From positions 1-14,785 of the forward strand of contig USJW01000118.1 in the NCBI GenBank assembly GCA_900555045.1: 14,785 nucleotides of DNA, in the 5' to 3' direction. This stretch comes from an uncultured Clostridium sp. GTDB lineage: Bacteria; Bacillota; Clostridia; Lachnospirales; Lachnospiraceae. Shown one piece after another: positions 14,541 to 14,785 of the stretch. The notes under the pieces were generated by a model. That model had not been told where the DNA came from. It did no database searches and saw nothing but the letters and a program-made list of their open reading frames with translations. Within the stretch, counting starts at the first letter, position 1. Each line of letters starts with the position of its first letter. Made by a program: the position numbers and the translations under genes.

Positions 14541-14580
14541 ATACTGTACCGGCCGCAAATGCGGTCACAACCTACAGTAT
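14541..14580. repeat. Inverted repeat at the start of the Fe-S operon
   Basis: ATACTGTA (14541-14548) and TACAGTAT (14573-14580) are perfect 8-bp inverted repeats. Inside lies a second stem, GGCCGC (14551-14556) with GCGGTC (14561-14566), including one G-T pair and a 4-base loop. The outer right arm overlaps the putative -10 box of the sufC promoter, so the outer repeat can act only as DNA (an operator) if that start is right. The inner stem could form in the RNA leader. Confidence 0.45.
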
Positions 14581-14604
14581 ACACTATTTTGTCAAATTTT
14601 ACTA
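14576..14604 (-). promoter_or_regulatory. Putative promoter of the sufC operon
   Basis: On the minus strand TATACT (14581-14576) is a good -10 box, but the matching -35 position (TAGTAA, 14604-14599) is poor. A perfect TTGACA (14595-14590) lies only 8 bases upstream of the -10 box, too close to serve as its -35. The segment TTGACAAAATAGTGTATACT therefore looks more like an operator covering a weak promoter. It faintly recalls IscR-type sites in Fe-S operons, but this is not secure. Confidence 0.35.
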
Positions 14605-14630
14605 TCCTAATTTTACCGTCTCTCCCAGCA

Positions 14631-14665
14631 AATGTCTGTTGCATTTGCAACACATTTTGGACATT
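14631..14665. repeat. Nested palindrome upstream of the sufC operon
   Basis: A 16-base palindrome, TGTTGCA (14637-14643) and TGCAACA (14646-14652) around TT, sits inside a second pair of arms, AATGTC (14631-14636) and GACATT (14660-14665). It lies between the tRNA terminator and the putative sufC promoter, about 50 bases upstream of the -10 box. No T-run of its own follows. It may be a regulator binding site. Confidence 0.4.
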
Positions 14666-14694
14666 AAAAAAGCAGAAAGTTCAAATGAACTTTC
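14666..14694 (-). terminator. Rho-independent terminator after tRNA-Leu
   Basis: Perfect 9-bp arms GAAAGTTCA (14675-14683) and TGAACTTTC (14686-14694) have a 2-base gap. On the minus strand they are followed by TGC and six T residues (14671-14666). It lies 14 bases after the tRNA 3' end and separates the tRNA from the sufC operon. Confidence 0.88.
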
Positions 14695-14708
14695 CGCCGC
14701 TCTGTCAG

Positions 14709-14785
14709 TGCAGAAGATGGGAGTCGAACCCACAAGGTATTTCTACCACACGGACCTGAACCGTGCGCGTCTGCCAATTCCGCCA
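14709..14785 (-). tRNA. tRNA-Leu (anticodon CAG), 5' end outside the window
   Basis: Read on the minus strand, the window edge begins at U8. The D arm (GCG...CGC with GGCAGA loop), the anticodon stem CACGG/CCGTG with loop TTCAGGT (anticodon CAG, 14758-14756), a long variable arm GGTA/TACC typical of class II tRNAs, a T arm with TTCGA and the 3' acceptor strand CTTCTGC plus discriminator A (14709) follow. The 5' acceptor strand, expected GCAGAAG, lies just past 14785. CCA is not encoded; the bases after the discriminator are CTG, so CCA must be added by the nucleotidyltransferase. Confidence 0.93.

Overview
The window looks like the chromosome of a GC-rich anaerobic Firmicute of the class Clostridia, probably Lachnospiraceae or a close relative. 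The signs are strong AGGAGG-type ribosome binding sites, a lipoprotein binding protein with a Ser/Gly/Thr/Ala-rich linker after the lipobox, a regulator built from a sigma-54 activator, and a stand-alone SufC plus short SufB/D pair. The family assignments are inferred from the protein sequences; no search was run.

Region 1 (51-10498, all minus strand) reads as one peptide uptake and breakdown operon, transcribed from a consensus sigma-A promoter at 10584-10612. Gene order is: peptide-binding lipoprotein, two permeases (DppB/OppB and DppC/OppC type), two ATPases (DppD/OppD and DppF/OppF type), an M20 dipeptidase/amidase, isoaspartyl dipeptidase (IadA), a metal-dependent amidohydrolase of the imidazolonepropionase-like group, and a YiaK/DlgD-type NAD(P)H oxidoreductase. 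The operon ends in an intrinsic terminator (33-63) whose loop holds the stop codon of the last gene. The likely logic is import of short peptides, perhaps isoaspartyl or other beta-linked ones, followed by hydrolysis in the cytoplasm. The final reductase does not fit peptide hydrolysis in any obvious way and hints at a keto-acid or modified-amino-acid product. A terminator-like hairpin plus further inverted repeats follow the binding-protein gene, and two GC-rich hairpins flank the amidohydrolase gene.

Region 2 (10730-12724, plus strand) is a divergently transcribed regulator, presumably of the operon and of itself. It has an N-terminal alpha/beta sensory domain, a PAS domain, a sigma-54-type AAA+ domain and a C-terminal winged helix. 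The AAA+ domain has lost the Walker A glycine, the Walker B acidic pair, the GAFTGA loop and both arginine-finger positions. It therefore probably neither hydrolyses ATP nor opens sigma-54 promoters, and both divergent promoters look like sigma-A promoters. A perfect 8-bp inverted repeat brackets the regulator's own promoter.

Region 3 (12758-14785, minus strand) is a two-gene iron-sulfur assembly operon of the minimal SufC + short SufB/D (SMS) type, with its own terminator and unexplained inverted repeats upstream. At the window edge is a tRNA-Leu(CAG) with its terminator; its first seven bases lie outside the window.

No CRISPR array, insertion sequence, rRNA or prophage gene was seen. No gene-free stretch exceeds 300 bases.
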